From positions 1 through 64,000 of the forward strand of contig LJHR01000004.1 of NCBI GenBank assembly GCA_001296005.1: a DNA stretch of 64,000 nucleotides, written 5' to 3'. Below, piece by piece: positions 7,208 through 17,288 of the stretch (position 1 is its first letter; each line of letters begins with the position of its first letter). Position numbers and translations under genes: made by a program. This DNA is from an alpha proteobacterium AAP38. GTDB taxonomy: Bacteria > Pseudomonadota > Alphaproteobacteria > Azospirillales > Azospirillaceae. The notes under the pieces are model-generated. The model was not told the DNA's origin and did not search any database. It worked only from the letters and a program-made list of their open reading frames with translations.

Positions 7208-9658
7208 CTATTCATAGCGCAAAGCGCGGACGGGCTTTTCTGCCGCCACCCGCGCCGCATGGCCCGCGACAGTGACCCAGGCGATGATCAAGGCACCCAG
7301 ACCGACACCGATGAAAATCAATGGATTGATGGAAACCCGGCTGGCGAACCCTTCCAGCCACAGGCTGACCCCGTACCAGGCCAGCGGCCAGGCGATCAGG
7401 GTGGCCAGCAGCACGGGCCGTGAGAATTGCCAGACCAGCAGGCGCACGATATCGGCCACACTGGCCCCCAGCATCTTGCGGATGCCGATCTCCTTCGTCC
7501 GCCGCTCTGCCGTGAAGGCGGCCAGACCGTAAAGACCCATGCAGGCAATGATGACGGCGAGGCCGGCGAAGGTGGCGATCACTGTCCCCTGACGCGCCTC
7601 CGCCTCGTACAGGCGGTCGATCGTCTCGTCCAGGAACCCGCGATATAGTGGGGTGTTCGGCGCCAGTTGCCGCCAGACATCGCCCACCGCCGCCAAGGTC
7701 GCCTTCTGATCTCCGGGCAGCAGCCGCAGCAGCATCGCCCCGAACTGCGACTGGTCGATCACGAACAGGGCGGCTTCGGCTTCGACGCGCGCAGAGCTGA
7801 ACCGGAAGTCCTCCACCACCCCGACAATATTCAGTATCTGCTGACGCGCGGGTTCACCAACCACACCACCCCGCAACTGCTGCCCCAATGCCGCCGCGGG
7901 GTCACGGACACCCAGCTTTGGCAGCATGGCCCGCGTCACGACAATATTGGCCTCCGCCCTTTCGTGCGGTTCGTTCGGCAGCCTCATGATGTCAGGCCCA
8001 TGTGCTCGGTCGAACAGGCGTCCTGCCAGCAGGGTCGCACCCATCGTTTCCAGATAGCCGAAATCAATGGCTTCCTTGCGCAGATGCACTGTCGCTGTCT
8101 GACCCGGCAGACGGAAACCCATGCTTGCCTTCGATCCCCCTGCCGGCGCCCAGGCGGAGAGGGCGACCGACTTCACACCGGGAAGACGGCTCAATGCATC
8201 CCTCAATGCCTCAAAACGACCGGCCCCACCGTCGGTGGGCAGGCGATTGATGATCAGAACATTCTCGCGGTCAAAGCCCAATTGTTGCGTCGCTGCAAAC
8301 CGGGTTTGATGCAGGATGAACAACGCGCCGATGGCCAGCACGATGGCGATGACGAATTGCGACACGACAAGAGCCGTGCGCAGCCCGCCCCCTGCCGCCG
8401 GCATGCCTTTCGCCCCCGTGGCCACGCCTGTGCGTGACAGGACCAGGGCAGGGTAAAGGCCCGCGACAAGACCCACCAGCGGCGGCAACAGCAGCAGACC
8501 GGTCAGCAGCGCCCGATCCGCGAACGGATCGGCCGGCACCTCAATCTTCAGCAGCCGCAAAAGCGGCAGGATCAGTTCGGTGGCCGGTAGCGCCAGGGCA
8601 CCCGCCAGACTGGCCAGCACAATGGATTCCGTCAGGAACTGCATGGCCAGCCCGGCACGTTTGGCACCCAGCGTACGGCGGATGCCAATCTCCCGCAGGC
8701 GCAGCCCAGACCGTGCCGTTGTCAGATTGATGAAATTGATCCCGGCGACGAGCAGGACCAGCATGCCGGTCAGCAGCATTCCCTGGATAACCGGCATCGG
8801 CGTTCCCGCCTCTCCCGCCACCGGGTTCGTGCGGATGTCGGTCAGGGGCTGCAGCGAAAGGCTGAAAGTGTAGATATCTTTGGCGTCGTTGGGTGACCGA
8901 TAGTCAGGCACCAGAGACGGCAACAGCGTATCAATCTGCCTTTCCAAAGCCGCCGCATCCACACCGGGACGCAGCAGCAGATAGGTGGCGAGCCAGGAAC
9001 TGTTCCACTGCCCTTCCCGTTCGCGAAACTCACGATCCGCCTGATCGCTGACGCTGGTCGCAATCGGAGTCAGAAGACCGGCCCGCAAGCTGGAATTCAT
9101 GGGCGGTTCCGCGATGACGCCTGTTACCGTCAAGGTGCGACCGGACTTCAGCGTCAGCACCTGCCCCATCGCCTCGCCATCGCCGAAATATTTCCGGGCG
9201 GTGCTTTCAGTCAGGACGGCATCACCGGGCCGGGCCAGCGCCAAGGTCGGATCACCCTTCAAGAAAACGAGATCGAAGACCTGGGGATAGTTCGGATCGA
9301 CCCGCAAGGCGGCCTGGATGAACACCTGTCCGTCGGCCCGTTCGACAGAGGTCAGGAACGGGATGGTGCGGACAACCTGTTCCACATCGGGCAGACGCTC
9401 CGCCAGGGCGGGCCCCACCGGCAAACCGGTGACACTTCCGAACCAGGGGGCCTGCCCGGACATGTATTCGATGCGGTTCACCCGCACGATGCGGTCGGCC
9501 TTTTCGTGATAGCCGTCGAAACTGGTTTCAAACCGGACAAGGGTGCCGATGATCATGCAGACGGACAGGCCCAGGGCCAAGCCCACCACGTTGATCGCGG
9601 TATAGAGCTTGTGCCGCAGCAGATGACGCCACGCGATCAGAAGCCAGTTCCACACCAT
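7208..9658 (-). CDS. ABC transporter permease, double MacB_PCD-FtsX (fourth of series)
   Basis: An 816-residue permease with the series' architecture but a more diverged sequence. It begins MVWNWLLIAWRHLLRHKLY, and the first FtsX block contains RLREIGIRRTLGAKRAG where the others have RAREVxxRK. The second block keeps RRTKEIGIRKMLGAS and the C-terminus keeps EKPVRALRYE. The two periplasmic regions show little obvious similarity to those of its neighbours. It starts 35 bases after the preceding permease. Transported substrate is unknown. Confidence 0.88.
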   Translation of the reverse strand: MVWNWLLIAWRHLLRHKLYTAINVVGLALGLSVCMIIGTLVRFETSFDGYHEKADRIVRVNRIEYMSGQAPWFGSVTGLPVGPALAERLPDVEQVVRTIPFLTSVERADGQVFIQAALRVDPNYPQVFDLVFLKGDPTLALARPGDAVLTESTARKYFGDGEAMGQVLTLKSGRTLTVTGVIAEPPMNSSLRAGLLTPIATSVSDQADREFREREGQWNSSWLATYLLLRPGVDAAALERQIDTLLPSLVPDYRSPNDAKDIYTFSLSLQPLTDIRTNPVAGEAGTPMPVIQGMLLTGMLVLLVAGINFINLTTARSGLRLREIGIRRTLGAKRAGLAMQFLTESIVLASLAGALALPATELILPLLRLLKIEVPADPFADRALLTGLLLLPPLVGLVAGLYPALVLSRTGVATGAKGMPAAGGGLRTALVVSQFVIAIVLAIGALFILHQTRFAATQQLGFDRENVLIINRLPTDGGAGRFEALRDALSRLPGVKSVALSAWAPAGGSKASMGFRLPGQTATVHLRKEAIDFGYLETMGATLLAGRLFDRAHGPDIMRLPNEPHERAEANIVVTRAMLPKLGVRDPAAALGQQLRGGVVGEPARQQILNIVGVVEDFRFSSARVEAEAALFVIDQSQFGAMLLRLLPGDQKATLAAVGDVWRQLAPNTPLYRGFLDETIDRLYEAEARQGTVIATFAGLAVIIACMGLYGLAAFTAERRTKEIGIRKMLGASVADIVRLLVWQFSRPVLLATLIAWPLAWYGVSLWLEGFASRVSINPLIFIGVGLGALIIAWVTVAGHAARVAAEKPVRALRYE

Positions 9659-9693
9659 ACGGCCCCCCCTTCCCGGTCCCCGCTAACGCGGCC

Positions 9694-12162
9694 TTACTCG
9701 TGCCGGAGCGCCTTGATGGGGGGGGCCATGGCGGTGGTGGCGGCGTGGCCGGCCACCGTGATCCAGGCGATGATCAGCGCCGTCAGGCCCGCCGCCACGA
9801 AATAGGCCGGCGACAGGTCCACGCGTTGTTCGAACCCGTCCAGCCAGCCGCGCAGCAGCCACCAGGCGATGGGCCAGGCGACGAGGTTGGCGATCATGAC
9901 GGGGCGGGAGAATTGCCAGACCAGCAGGGCCACGATCTGCGCGACCGTCGCGCCGAACACCTTGCGCAGGCCGATCTCCTTGGTCCGCCGCCGGGCCGCA
10001 AAGCCGGACAGGCCATAAAGCCCCAGACAGGCTACCAGGATGGCAAGGCCGGAGAAGGAGGCGAAGACGGTGGCCTGCACCCGTTCCTCATTATACTGGG
10101 CGGCGATCATGTCCTCCACGAAGGCGGCATTGAAGGGCCGGTCGTTGATCATGCGGGCCCAGAGCGACTGCACCTGCGACAGCAGCGCCGACGGATCGCG
10201 CCCGTCGAAACGGATGGAGAGCGTGTCGAACTGGCGTTCGGCCTGGAACATCACGGTCGGCTGTATCCCGTATTTCAGGGACCGGAACCGGACATCCGGG
10301 ATGACGCCGACAATGGTCAGGTCGAAGGGCGCGTTGCCCAGCGTCTTGGTCTTCAGGACACGGCCCACCGCCTCGGCATTGGTGGCAAAGCCCAGCAGGC
10401 GGGCCGCCGCCTCATTGATCATGGCAGAGGCCTGCCCCGTCTCCCCGTCCGCCGGCGGGCGGATCAGGTCGGTACCGAAGGACGGGTTGAAGACACGGCC
10501 AGCCACGGGGGCGACCTTGTACAGTTCCATGAACCCATCACCCAGGCTCTGGTAATTCAATACCTGCCCCTTCTCACCGGAGCCTTCCAGCGTGAAGATC
10601 ATGTTGTTTTCGTTATTGTCGGTGGGCACGTCGGAGGACAGGGCAACGTCTGTCACGCCGGGCAGGCGGCGGACCTGTTCCATCACGGCCTCGCGCGTCG
10701 ACTGGAACCCCGCCCCGCCCAGGTTACGCAGGGCCAGCACATGCTGCCGGTCAAAGCCCAGTTCGGCATTGGTCGCGAAAATGGTCTGGCGATAGACGAC
10801 CAGGGTGATGATCGACAGGCCGATGGCCACCGCGAACTGCATCACCACCAGCAACTGCCGCAGACGCGCGCCACCGCCATCCGCCGCGTCCTCACCCTTC
10901 AGGATGCGGGCCGGTTGGAAGCCCGACAAATACAGCGCTGGGTAGGCACCGCCCAGCAGGGTGACCAGCAGCGACAGGCCCAGCAGCGCCGACAGGAACA
11001 GCGGGTCCAGCAGCGGGATCGACAGGTCCTTGCCCGTCACGCCATTGAAGGCCGGCAGCGCCAGCTCCATCAGGCCCAGCGCCACCAGGATGGACAGAAC
11101 CACCATCACCGACCCCTCGGTCAGGAACTGCGCCACCAGGGAGCGGCGGCGTGCGCCCAGCACCTTTCGCACTGCCACCTCCCGCCCGCGCAGGGAGGAG
11201 CGGGCGATGGCCATGTTGGTGAAATTCACACAGCCCAGCGCCAGGATCAGCAGGGCCACCATGGACAGGGCCGTCACCAGCCCGGCATCGCCCGCCGGCT
11301 TCATATCGCCGATATCGCCAGCCTGCTGCTTGGCATGCAGGCGGATATCGCGGATGGGCATGAAATGCTGGCGCGTGCTGTCGGAGGTGCGGACATTGTT
11401 GTTTTTGTTGGGGATCATCCGGTCGATGAAGGCAGCATTGTCATCGGCCAGCCGGGCGATGTCATCCGCGCGGCGCAGCTTCAGATAGGTGAAGACATTG
11501 ACCGAGGTCCAGGTATCCAGGATGTTGGGAAACCCGGCCAGACGCTGCGGTACGACGGGGGCCAGCATCTCCACCTTCAGATGCGTGTTGAGCGGCAGGT
11601 CAGCGATGACCGCCGTAACGCGGTGGTCATACCGGTCGGGACCGATACAGCAGATGGTCAGGGTGCGACCGATGGGATCGGCATCACCGAAATATTTGCG
11701 CGCCGCGCTTTGTGTCAGCACCAGCGATGACGGGTCCGACAGGGCCGTTGCCGCATCACCTTCCAGGAATTTCAGGCCGAAGATGGCAAGGGCCGCCGGG
11801 TCCGTATAGGTCACGGTCTGCGGAATGACGGTACCGTCGCGCAGGATGGAGGTATCATAGGGGAACATGCGGACCGCCACCTCCACCTGCTCTGGATAGG
11901 CGGTGGTGAGGGCGTCCATCATCCGGCCCGCCGAACGAACAGTGTTGAAGGGCGCGCGGCCCGGTATCTCATAGCTGGTATGGACGCGCACGATGCGGTC
12001 GGCATCGGGCACCCAGGCGTCATAGGACAGCTCGTCCCGGACATGCAGCATGATCATCAGGCAACTGGCCAGACCCACGGCCAGACCGGTGACATTGATG
12101 GCCGTGTACAGCTTGTGCCGCAGCAGATTGCGTACGGCCACCATGACCCAGTTCTTCAGCAT
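9694..12162 (-). CDS. ABC transporter permease, double MacB_PCD-FtsX (third of series)
   Basis: An 822-residue permease. ATG 12162 (MLKNWVMVAVRNLL) is chosen over a longer open frame because it aligns with the conserved start of all six permeases. The architecture is the same: TM1, periplasmic domain, three helices, one helix, periplasmic domain, three helices. The C-terminal block reads RRRTKEIGLRKVFGAT. Its C-terminus (MAPPIKALRHE) departs from the EKPVxALRYE consensus. The gap to the upstream permease is 29 bases. Confidence 0.88.
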   Translation of the reverse strand: MLKNWVMVAVRNLLRHKLYTAINVTGLAVGLASCLMIMLHVRDELSYDAWVPDADRIVRVHTSYEIPGRAPFNTVRSAGRMMDALTTAYPEQVEVAVRMFPYDTSILRDGTVIPQTVTYTDPAALAIFGLKFLEGDAATALSDPSSLVLTQSAARKYFGDADPIGRTLTICCIGPDRYDHRVTAVIADLPLNTHLKVEMLAPVVPQRLAGFPNILDTWTSVNVFTYLKLRRADDIARLADDNAAFIDRMIPNKNNNVRTSDSTRQHFMPIRDIRLHAKQQAGDIGDMKPAGDAGLVTALSMVALLILALGCVNFTNMAIARSSLRGREVAVRKVLGARRRSLVAQFLTEGSVMVVLSILVALGLMELALPAFNGVTGKDLSIPLLDPLFLSALLGLSLLVTLLGGAYPALYLSGFQPARILKGEDAADGGGARLRQLLVVMQFAVAIGLSIITLVVYRQTIFATNAELGFDRQHVLALRNLGGAGFQSTREAVMEQVRRLPGVTDVALSSDVPTDNNENNMIFTLEGSGEKGQVLNYQSLGDGFMELYKVAPVAGRVFNPSFGTDLIRPPADGETGQASAMINEAAARLLGFATNAEAVGRVLKTKTLGNAPFDLTIVGVIPDVRFRSLKYGIQPTVMFQAERQFDTLSIRFDGRDPSALLSQVQSLWARMINDRPFNAAFVEDMIAAQYNEERVQATVFASFSGLAILVACLGLYGLSGFAARRRTKEIGLRKVFGATVAQIVALLVWQFSRPVMIANLVAWPIAWWLLRGWLDGFEQRVDLSPAYFVAAGLTALIIAWITVAGHAATTAMAPPIKALRHE

Positions 12163-12191
12163 GATATCCCCCCTCTCTATCCCTTTAACCG

Positions 12192-14684
12192 TCACTCGTA
12201 CCGCAATGCCTTGACCGGCTTTGCCTGCGCCACGCGGGCGGCATGCAGGCCCACCGTCACCCAGGCGATGGCCAGCGCCACCGATCCGGCGCCCAGGAAC
12301 AGCAGCGGGTTCAGGTCGATCCGGTAGGTGAAATCCGACAGCCAACGATCCATGCAGAACCAGGCCACAGGCCAGGCAATCAGGTTCGCCACCAGCACGG
12401 GCTTGGAGAACTGCCAGACCAGCAGGCGGACAATGTCCGGCACACTGGCGCCCAGCACCTTGCGCAGGCCGATCTCCCTGGTCCGGCGTTCGGCGGTGAA
12501 GCTGGCCAGACCATAAAGGCCCAGGCAGGAGATGAAGATCGCCAGACCCGCAAAGGTCGCGAACATCTGCGAGGTCTTCTGTTCGCGCTGATACTGGTTG
12601 GCGATGTTCACATCGAAGAAGCTGCGCTCAATCGGGCGGTCGGGGATCAGTTCGGCCCAGGTGCGGTCGATCTTGTCCACCACTGCCTGCAACTGCCCGG
12701 CCTTGGCCCGCACAGCCATGGCATGGTGACGGCCCTCGTCGCTGATATACATGACGGCGCGGATGGGCTCATGAACGGAGCGGTAGTGGAAATCCGCCAC
12801 CACGCCGATGACGGTGCCCATCAGATAGGTGGTCATGTTGTCCATGATCTTCACCTGCTGACCCAGGGCCGCAGCCGGGCTTTCATATCCCAGGGTCTTG
12901 ACGGCAGTTTCGTTCAGCACGACGCCGACCGGCAGAAGGATTTCCTTGGTGCCTTCCGGCGGCGGCTTGTTCTCTTTCATCCAGTCGGGACGCTGGACCA
13001 GATCGGTGGCGCGGGTGCGATCGAAGGTGCGACCGGCAACCATGCGCATGCCCAGCGCTTCGAAGAAGCCAGGTCCGACACTGTCCTGGCGCATCACATG
13101 CTGTTCAGGCTTGGTCCCGGTCAGCGGCTCGATCACGGTATTGTTTTCCCCGCCATCGCCGGGGATATGGGCCGCCACACCCACACCGGCGACATTGGGA
13201 TCGGCGCGCAGCATGTCCATGAAGGTCTCGCGCTTCTCCCGCACGCCTTCATCCAGGAAATGGCCGACGATCACGACATTCTCCGTGTCGTAGCCAAGGT
13301 TCTTGTGCTGGGCATAGATGAACTGGCCATAGACGACCGAGGTGGCGACCATCAGGGTGATGGAAATGGCGAACTGCACCACCACCAGCACCGTGCGCAA
13401 CCGACCGGAACCGCCACTGGTGCCGGACCCGGCACTTTTCATGGTCTGGGCCGGGTTGAAGGATGACAGAAGGAAAGCCGGATAGGCCCCGCCGCCGATA
13501 CCGACCAGCAGCACCAGCCCCAGCAGCATGGGCAGCAGCAGCGGGTCCTGGCTGAAATCCAGCACCAGTTCTTTGCCCAGGAACGTGCTGAACCCCGGCA
13601 GGGAAACTTCCACCAGCGCAATGGCGATCAGCAGGGCGAACAGGGTCATCAGCACGCTTTCGCCCAGGAACTGTGACACCAGCTGTGCACGGCTGGCGCC
13701 CACCACCTTGCGCACGCTGACCTCCCGCGCGCGCTGGGTGGCACGGGCGGTCGCCAGGTTCATGAAATTGATGCAGGCGATGATCAGCACCAGAAAGGCG
13801 ACCGCCGTGAAGATGGTCAGCTCTGTCTGGCTGATCCCCGGCGTCACATCGCCGCCCATGGGTTCCGTATGAATGCTGGTCAGCGGACGCAGGTCGGGAA
13901 AGGCCAGGGCAGACAGATCAATGGGGCCCTGCGGCGTCTGCAACGGCGTGAAGGTGCGCTTGACCCATTCCTGCATGCCGGCGCGCAACGGCTCCACCGA
14001 CGCACCCGGCTTAAGCCGCAGATAGGTCTGGCCCTGCGTATTGCCCCAATTCTTTTCTTGTTCGATCATCCAGGTGCCGGCGGGATGACCCATAGGCAGC
14101 AGCACGCCGAAATCCAGATGCGTGTTGCGCGGCAGGCTGGCCACCACCGCCGTCACCTTCAGTTCATACTTGTGATCCAGCGTCAGGGTCTGGCCCAGGG
14201 CCGGCGCATCGCCGAAATATTTCCGGGCCATTTCTTCGGTCAGGACCACGGAATAGGGATCTGTCAGCGCGGTAGCGGCATCACCGGCCAGCAGCGGAAA
14301 ATCAAAGATCCGCAGGAAGGTGGGATCGACCGTGAAGGTCCATTCATAGAATTGCCGGTCACCGACCGATATGATGGCCCGGCTTTGAAGGAAGCGGGTG
14401 AAATCCTCCACCTCCGGATGGGCGTTCTTGAAGGCGGGGCCGAAACCCATCTGGGTATAGGCATTGCGCTCCGGCTTGCGGCCCGGCACATGCCATTCGA
14501 TGGTCGCCTGATAGATGCGGTCCGCGTCCTTGAAGAACCGGTCGTAACCGGTCTCATTGCGAACGTACAAAAGGATCAGAAGACAGGCGGCCAGCCCCAC
14601 GGCCAGGCCCGACAGGTTCAACAGGGCGTGCAGACGGTGACGCAGCAGATTGCGCAGGGCCACCATGATCCAGTTGCGAAGCAT
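12192..14684 (-). CDS. ABC transporter permease, double MacB_PCD-FtsX (second of series)
   Basis: An 830-residue permease starting MLRNWIMVALRNLL at ATG 14684; the frame extends further upstream but without family similarity. It carries RAREVSVRKVVGAS in the first FtsX block and RRTREIGLRKVLGAS in the second, and ends AKPVKALRYE. It pairs with the 14771-17254 protein as the closest relative in the series (shared RAREVSVRKVVGASR and a similar FVRNETxYDRFF after TM1). It is separated from that gene by an 86-base gap holding two hairpins, the widest break within the permease run. Confidence 0.88.
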   Translation of the reverse strand: MLRNWIMVALRNLLRHRLHALLNLSGLAVGLAACLLILLYVRNETGYDRFFKDADRIYQATIEWHVPGRKPERNAYTQMGFGPAFKNAHPEVEDFTRFLQSRAIISVGDRQFYEWTFTVDPTFLRIFDFPLLAGDAATALTDPYSVVLTEEMARKYFGDAPALGQTLTLDHKYELKVTAVVASLPRNTHLDFGVLLPMGHPAGTWMIEQEKNWGNTQGQTYLRLKPGASVEPLRAGMQEWVKRTFTPLQTPQGPIDLSALAFPDLRPLTSIHTEPMGGDVTPGISQTELTIFTAVAFLVLIIACINFMNLATARATQRAREVSVRKVVGASRAQLVSQFLGESVLMTLFALLIAIALVEVSLPGFSTFLGKELVLDFSQDPLLLPMLLGLVLLVGIGGGAYPAFLLSSFNPAQTMKSAGSGTSGGSGRLRTVLVVVQFAISITLMVATSVVYGQFIYAQHKNLGYDTENVVIVGHFLDEGVREKRETFMDMLRADPNVAGVGVAAHIPGDGGENNTVIEPLTGTKPEQHVMRQDSVGPGFFEALGMRMVAGRTFDRTRATDLVQRPDWMKENKPPPEGTKEILLPVGVVLNETAVKTLGYESPAAALGQQVKIMDNMTTYLMGTVIGVVADFHYRSVHEPIRAVMYISDEGRHHAMAVRAKAGQLQAVVDKIDRTWAELIPDRPIERSFFDVNIANQYQREQKTSQMFATFAGLAIFISCLGLYGLASFTAERRTREIGLRKVLGASVPDIVRLLVWQFSKPVLVANLIAWPVAWFCMDRWLSDFTYRIDLNPLLFLGAGSVALAIAWVTVGLHAARVAQAKPVKALRYE

Positions 14685-14710
14685 CGTTCTCCCCCCTCTT
14701 GGTAGCCCCA

Positions 14711-14762
14711 TCCCTGAACCAGGGAACCCTTGCGGGTCCGGTCCCCACCGGACCCGCAAGGG
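14711..14762. promoter_or_regulatory. Two adjacent intra-operon hairpins
   Basis: Between the first and second permease genes lie a perfect 16-bp inverted repeat with a CCCC loop (14727-14762; arms CCCTTGCGGGTCCGGT and its complement) and a 6-bp hairpin (TCCCTG-AAC-CAGGGA, 14711-14725). There is no U-run after either on the transcribed minus strand, so an mRNA-processing or stability element is as likely as a terminator. Confidence 0.7.
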
Positions 14763-14770
14763 CCAGTCGC

Positions 14771-17254
14771 TCACTCGTAGCGCAGCGCCGTCACCGGCTT
14801 GGCCTGCGCCACGCGGGCCGCATGCAGGCCGACCGTGGCCCAGGCGATCAGCAGCGCCACCGCACCCGCCGACACGAACAGCAGCGGATTCAGGTCGATG
14901 CGGAAGCTGAAGCCGTTCAGCCACTGATCCATGAAGTACCAGGCCACGGGCCAGGCGATCAGGTTGGCGACCAGAACCGGCTTGGAGAACTGCCAGACCA
15001 GCAGGCGGACAATGTCCATCACGCTGGCGCCCAGCACCTTGCGCAGGCCGATCTCCTTGGTCCGGCGCTCCGCCGTGAAGCTGGCCAGACCGAACAGGCC
15101 CAGGCAGGCGATCAGGATGGCGAGACCCGAGAAGGCAGCGAACATCTGCGAGGTCTTAGCCTCCCGCACATACTGCGCCTGGATACGGTCATCCAGGAAT
15201 TCGCGGTTCAGCGGACGGTTCGGGAACATGTCGCGCCACACCCGCTCGATCTCCACCAGCGTCTTCTGCACGTTGCCGGGCTTCAGACGGACCAGCACGT
15301 CGGAGAAACGGTCGCGGTTGATGACGAACAGGGCCGGCGGGATCGGGTCATGGACGGAGCGGAAGTGGAAATCCGCCACAACACCGATGATGGTCAGCTT
15401 GTTGGTGCCATCATCATCGGCCCCGACCTCGAACTGCTTGCCTATCGCATCCTCGTTGCTGGCGAAGCCCAGACGCTTCACCGCAGCCTCGTTGATCATA
15501 ACGGCACCGGCATAGGTGCGGGCAGCCGTATCGCCTGCCGGCACCTGGGCCGGGTCGGCAAGGGGCGGCAGCTGGTCGGCGGGGCGGTTGCGGTCGAACT
15601 CACGGCCAGCCACCAGTTGCAGACCCAGCGCCTTCACAAAGTCCCAATCAACACCACCCTGACGCAGGACCAGCATCTGATCCGGGTTGGCACCCGGCAG
15701 GCGGACATTGGTGTTGTTCTCACTACCATCGCCGGGGGTGCTGCTGCTGCCCGCCGCTGCGACAACGCCATCCAGCTTGGCCAGCGCCTCCACCAGCGTC
15801 TGCTGGCGGGCCTGATCGACGGAACGCGGGAAGCCGCGCAGGACCAGGGTGTTCTCTTTCTCAAAACCCAGATTCTTATTCTGGGCATAGAGAAGCTGAC
15901 CATAGACCACGGAGGTGGCGACCATCAGGGAGATGGAGATAGCGAACTGCACCACCACAAGCGCCATGCGCAGCCGGCCCGAACCGCCGCCCACACCAGA
16001 CGATGCGCCCTTCAGCACGCGGGCCGGATTGAAGCCCGACAGGAAGAAGGCCGGATAGGCACCGCCCGCGACACCCACGACCAGCGCCAGCCCCAGCAGG
16101 GCCGGACCCAGCAGCGGATCGGTGAACAGATTGAAGCTCAGCTTCTTGTCCAGGAAGGCGGAATAGGCCGGCAGGGCCAGTTCGACCAGGGCGATGGACA
16201 GGACAAGGCCGATCACCGTCAGCAGCAGCGATTCTCCGATGAACTGCATGATGATCTGGCTGCGGGATGCCCCCACCACCTTGCGCACGCTGACCTCACG
16301 GGCACGCTGGGTAGCGCGGGCCGTGGCCAGGTTCATGAAGTTGATCGAGGCAATCGCCAGAACCAGGGCCGCCACCGCCGCAAACGTGATGATCTCCGCA
16401 TAGGAGGTGGCCGGACGCATTGAGGTCATCACCGGGTCGGTATGGATGTCCTTCAGATTGCGCAGGCGCGGCGTGAAAATCTCACCCAGCACGACATTGC
16501 CGGTGGGGGAATTCAGCGTCGGGGCCGTGGTCTTGAACCAGGCGGGCATCCGGTCGCTCAGCGCCTTGCCATCCACGCCCGGCTTCAGCCGGACATAGGT
16601 CTCGCAGCAGACAGCGCCCCAGTTGGTCTCGATGCCGCGCATGGCCTGGGCCACCGCCGCATAGGGGCGGATGATTTCCAGATCGAAATGCGTGTTGGAC
16701 GGCATGTCGGGGATGATTCCCGTCACCTTGGCCGGTGCCGAACCGTCAATATCCAAGGTCTGGCCCAGCGCGTCCTGATCCTTGAAATATTTGCGCGCCA
16801 TGCTTTCGGTCAGGACGATGCTGTTGGGATCGTCCAGGGCCGTCATGCGGTCACCGCGCAGGAAGGTGAAGTCGAATATCCGGAAAAAGTCGGGGTCCAC
16901 GGCGCGGGCGGTTTCAGAGAAGCTTTCGCCACCCTGCTTGATGACGACGCTGTTCTGGATCACCCGGGCCGTCATCTCCACCTCCGGCAGCCCTTCCTTC
17001 ATGGCGGCGGCCAGGGGCAGCATGGAGGCGGCGAAATGATCCACCTGACGGCCCGGCAACTGCGCCTTGAAGGCCACCTGATAGATGCGGTCATTGTCGG
17101 TGAAGAAACGGTCGTAGGACGTCTCGTTGCGCACAAACAGCAGGATCAGGACGCAGGTCGCCAGACCCACGGCCAGACCCGTGACGTTGATCGCCGAATA
17201 AAGCTTGTGCTTCAGAAGGTTGCGCAGGGCAACCATCAGGTAGTTCTTCAACAT
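14771..17254 (-). CDS. ABC transporter permease, double MacB_PCD-FtsX (first of series)
   Basis: An 827-residue permease starting MLKNYLMVALRNLLKHKLY at ATG 17254. TM1 lies at about 20-41, then a periplasmic MacB-like domain, FtsX helices with RAREVSVRKVVGAS, a fifth helix, a second periplasmic domain and the C-terminal block RRTKEIGLRKVLGAS ending AKPVTALRYE. It is the permease next to the ATPase gene (34-base gap) and so probably the core partner. The five downstream copies look like paralogues built from this plan. Confidence 0.9.
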   Translation of the reverse strand: MLKNYLMVALRNLLKHKLYSAINVTGLAVGLATCVLILLFVRNETSYDRFFTDNDRIYQVAFKAQLPGRQVDHFAASMLPLAAAMKEGLPEVEMTARVIQNSVVIKQGGESFSETARAVDPDFFRIFDFTFLRGDRMTALDDPNSIVLTESMARKYFKDQDALGQTLDIDGSAPAKVTGIIPDMPSNTHFDLEIIRPYAAVAQAMRGIETNWGAVCCETYVRLKPGVDGKALSDRMPAWFKTTAPTLNSPTGNVVLGEIFTPRLRNLKDIHTDPVMTSMRPATSYAEIITFAAVAALVLAIASINFMNLATARATQRAREVSVRKVVGASRSQIIMQFIGESLLLTVIGLVLSIALVELALPAYSAFLDKKLSFNLFTDPLLGPALLGLALVVGVAGGAYPAFFLSGFNPARVLKGASSGVGGGSGRLRMALVVVQFAISISLMVATSVVYGQLLYAQNKNLGFEKENTLVLRGFPRSVDQARQQTLVEALAKLDGVVAAAGSSSTPGDGSENNTNVRLPGANPDQMLVLRQGGVDWDFVKALGLQLVAGREFDRNRPADQLPPLADPAQVPAGDTAARTYAGAVMINEAAVKRLGFASNEDAIGKQFEVGADDDGTNKLTIIGVVADFHFRSVHDPIPPALFVINRDRFSDVLVRLKPGNVQKTLVEIERVWRDMFPNRPLNREFLDDRIQAQYVREAKTSQMFAAFSGLAILIACLGLFGLASFTAERRTKEIGLRKVLGASVMDIVRLLVWQFSKPVLVANLIAWPVAWYFMDQWLNGFSFRIDLNPLLFVSAGAVALLIAWATVGLHAARVAQAKPVTALRYE

Positions 17255-17288
17255 GGCAGATCCCCCCGGATGCCGTGGGCCGCGATCA

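Noticed and set aside
2297-17254. Possibility that the six permeases are assembly duplications
   Set aside because: They differ throughout, especially in the periplasmic domains, and each has its own start region and gap sequence.
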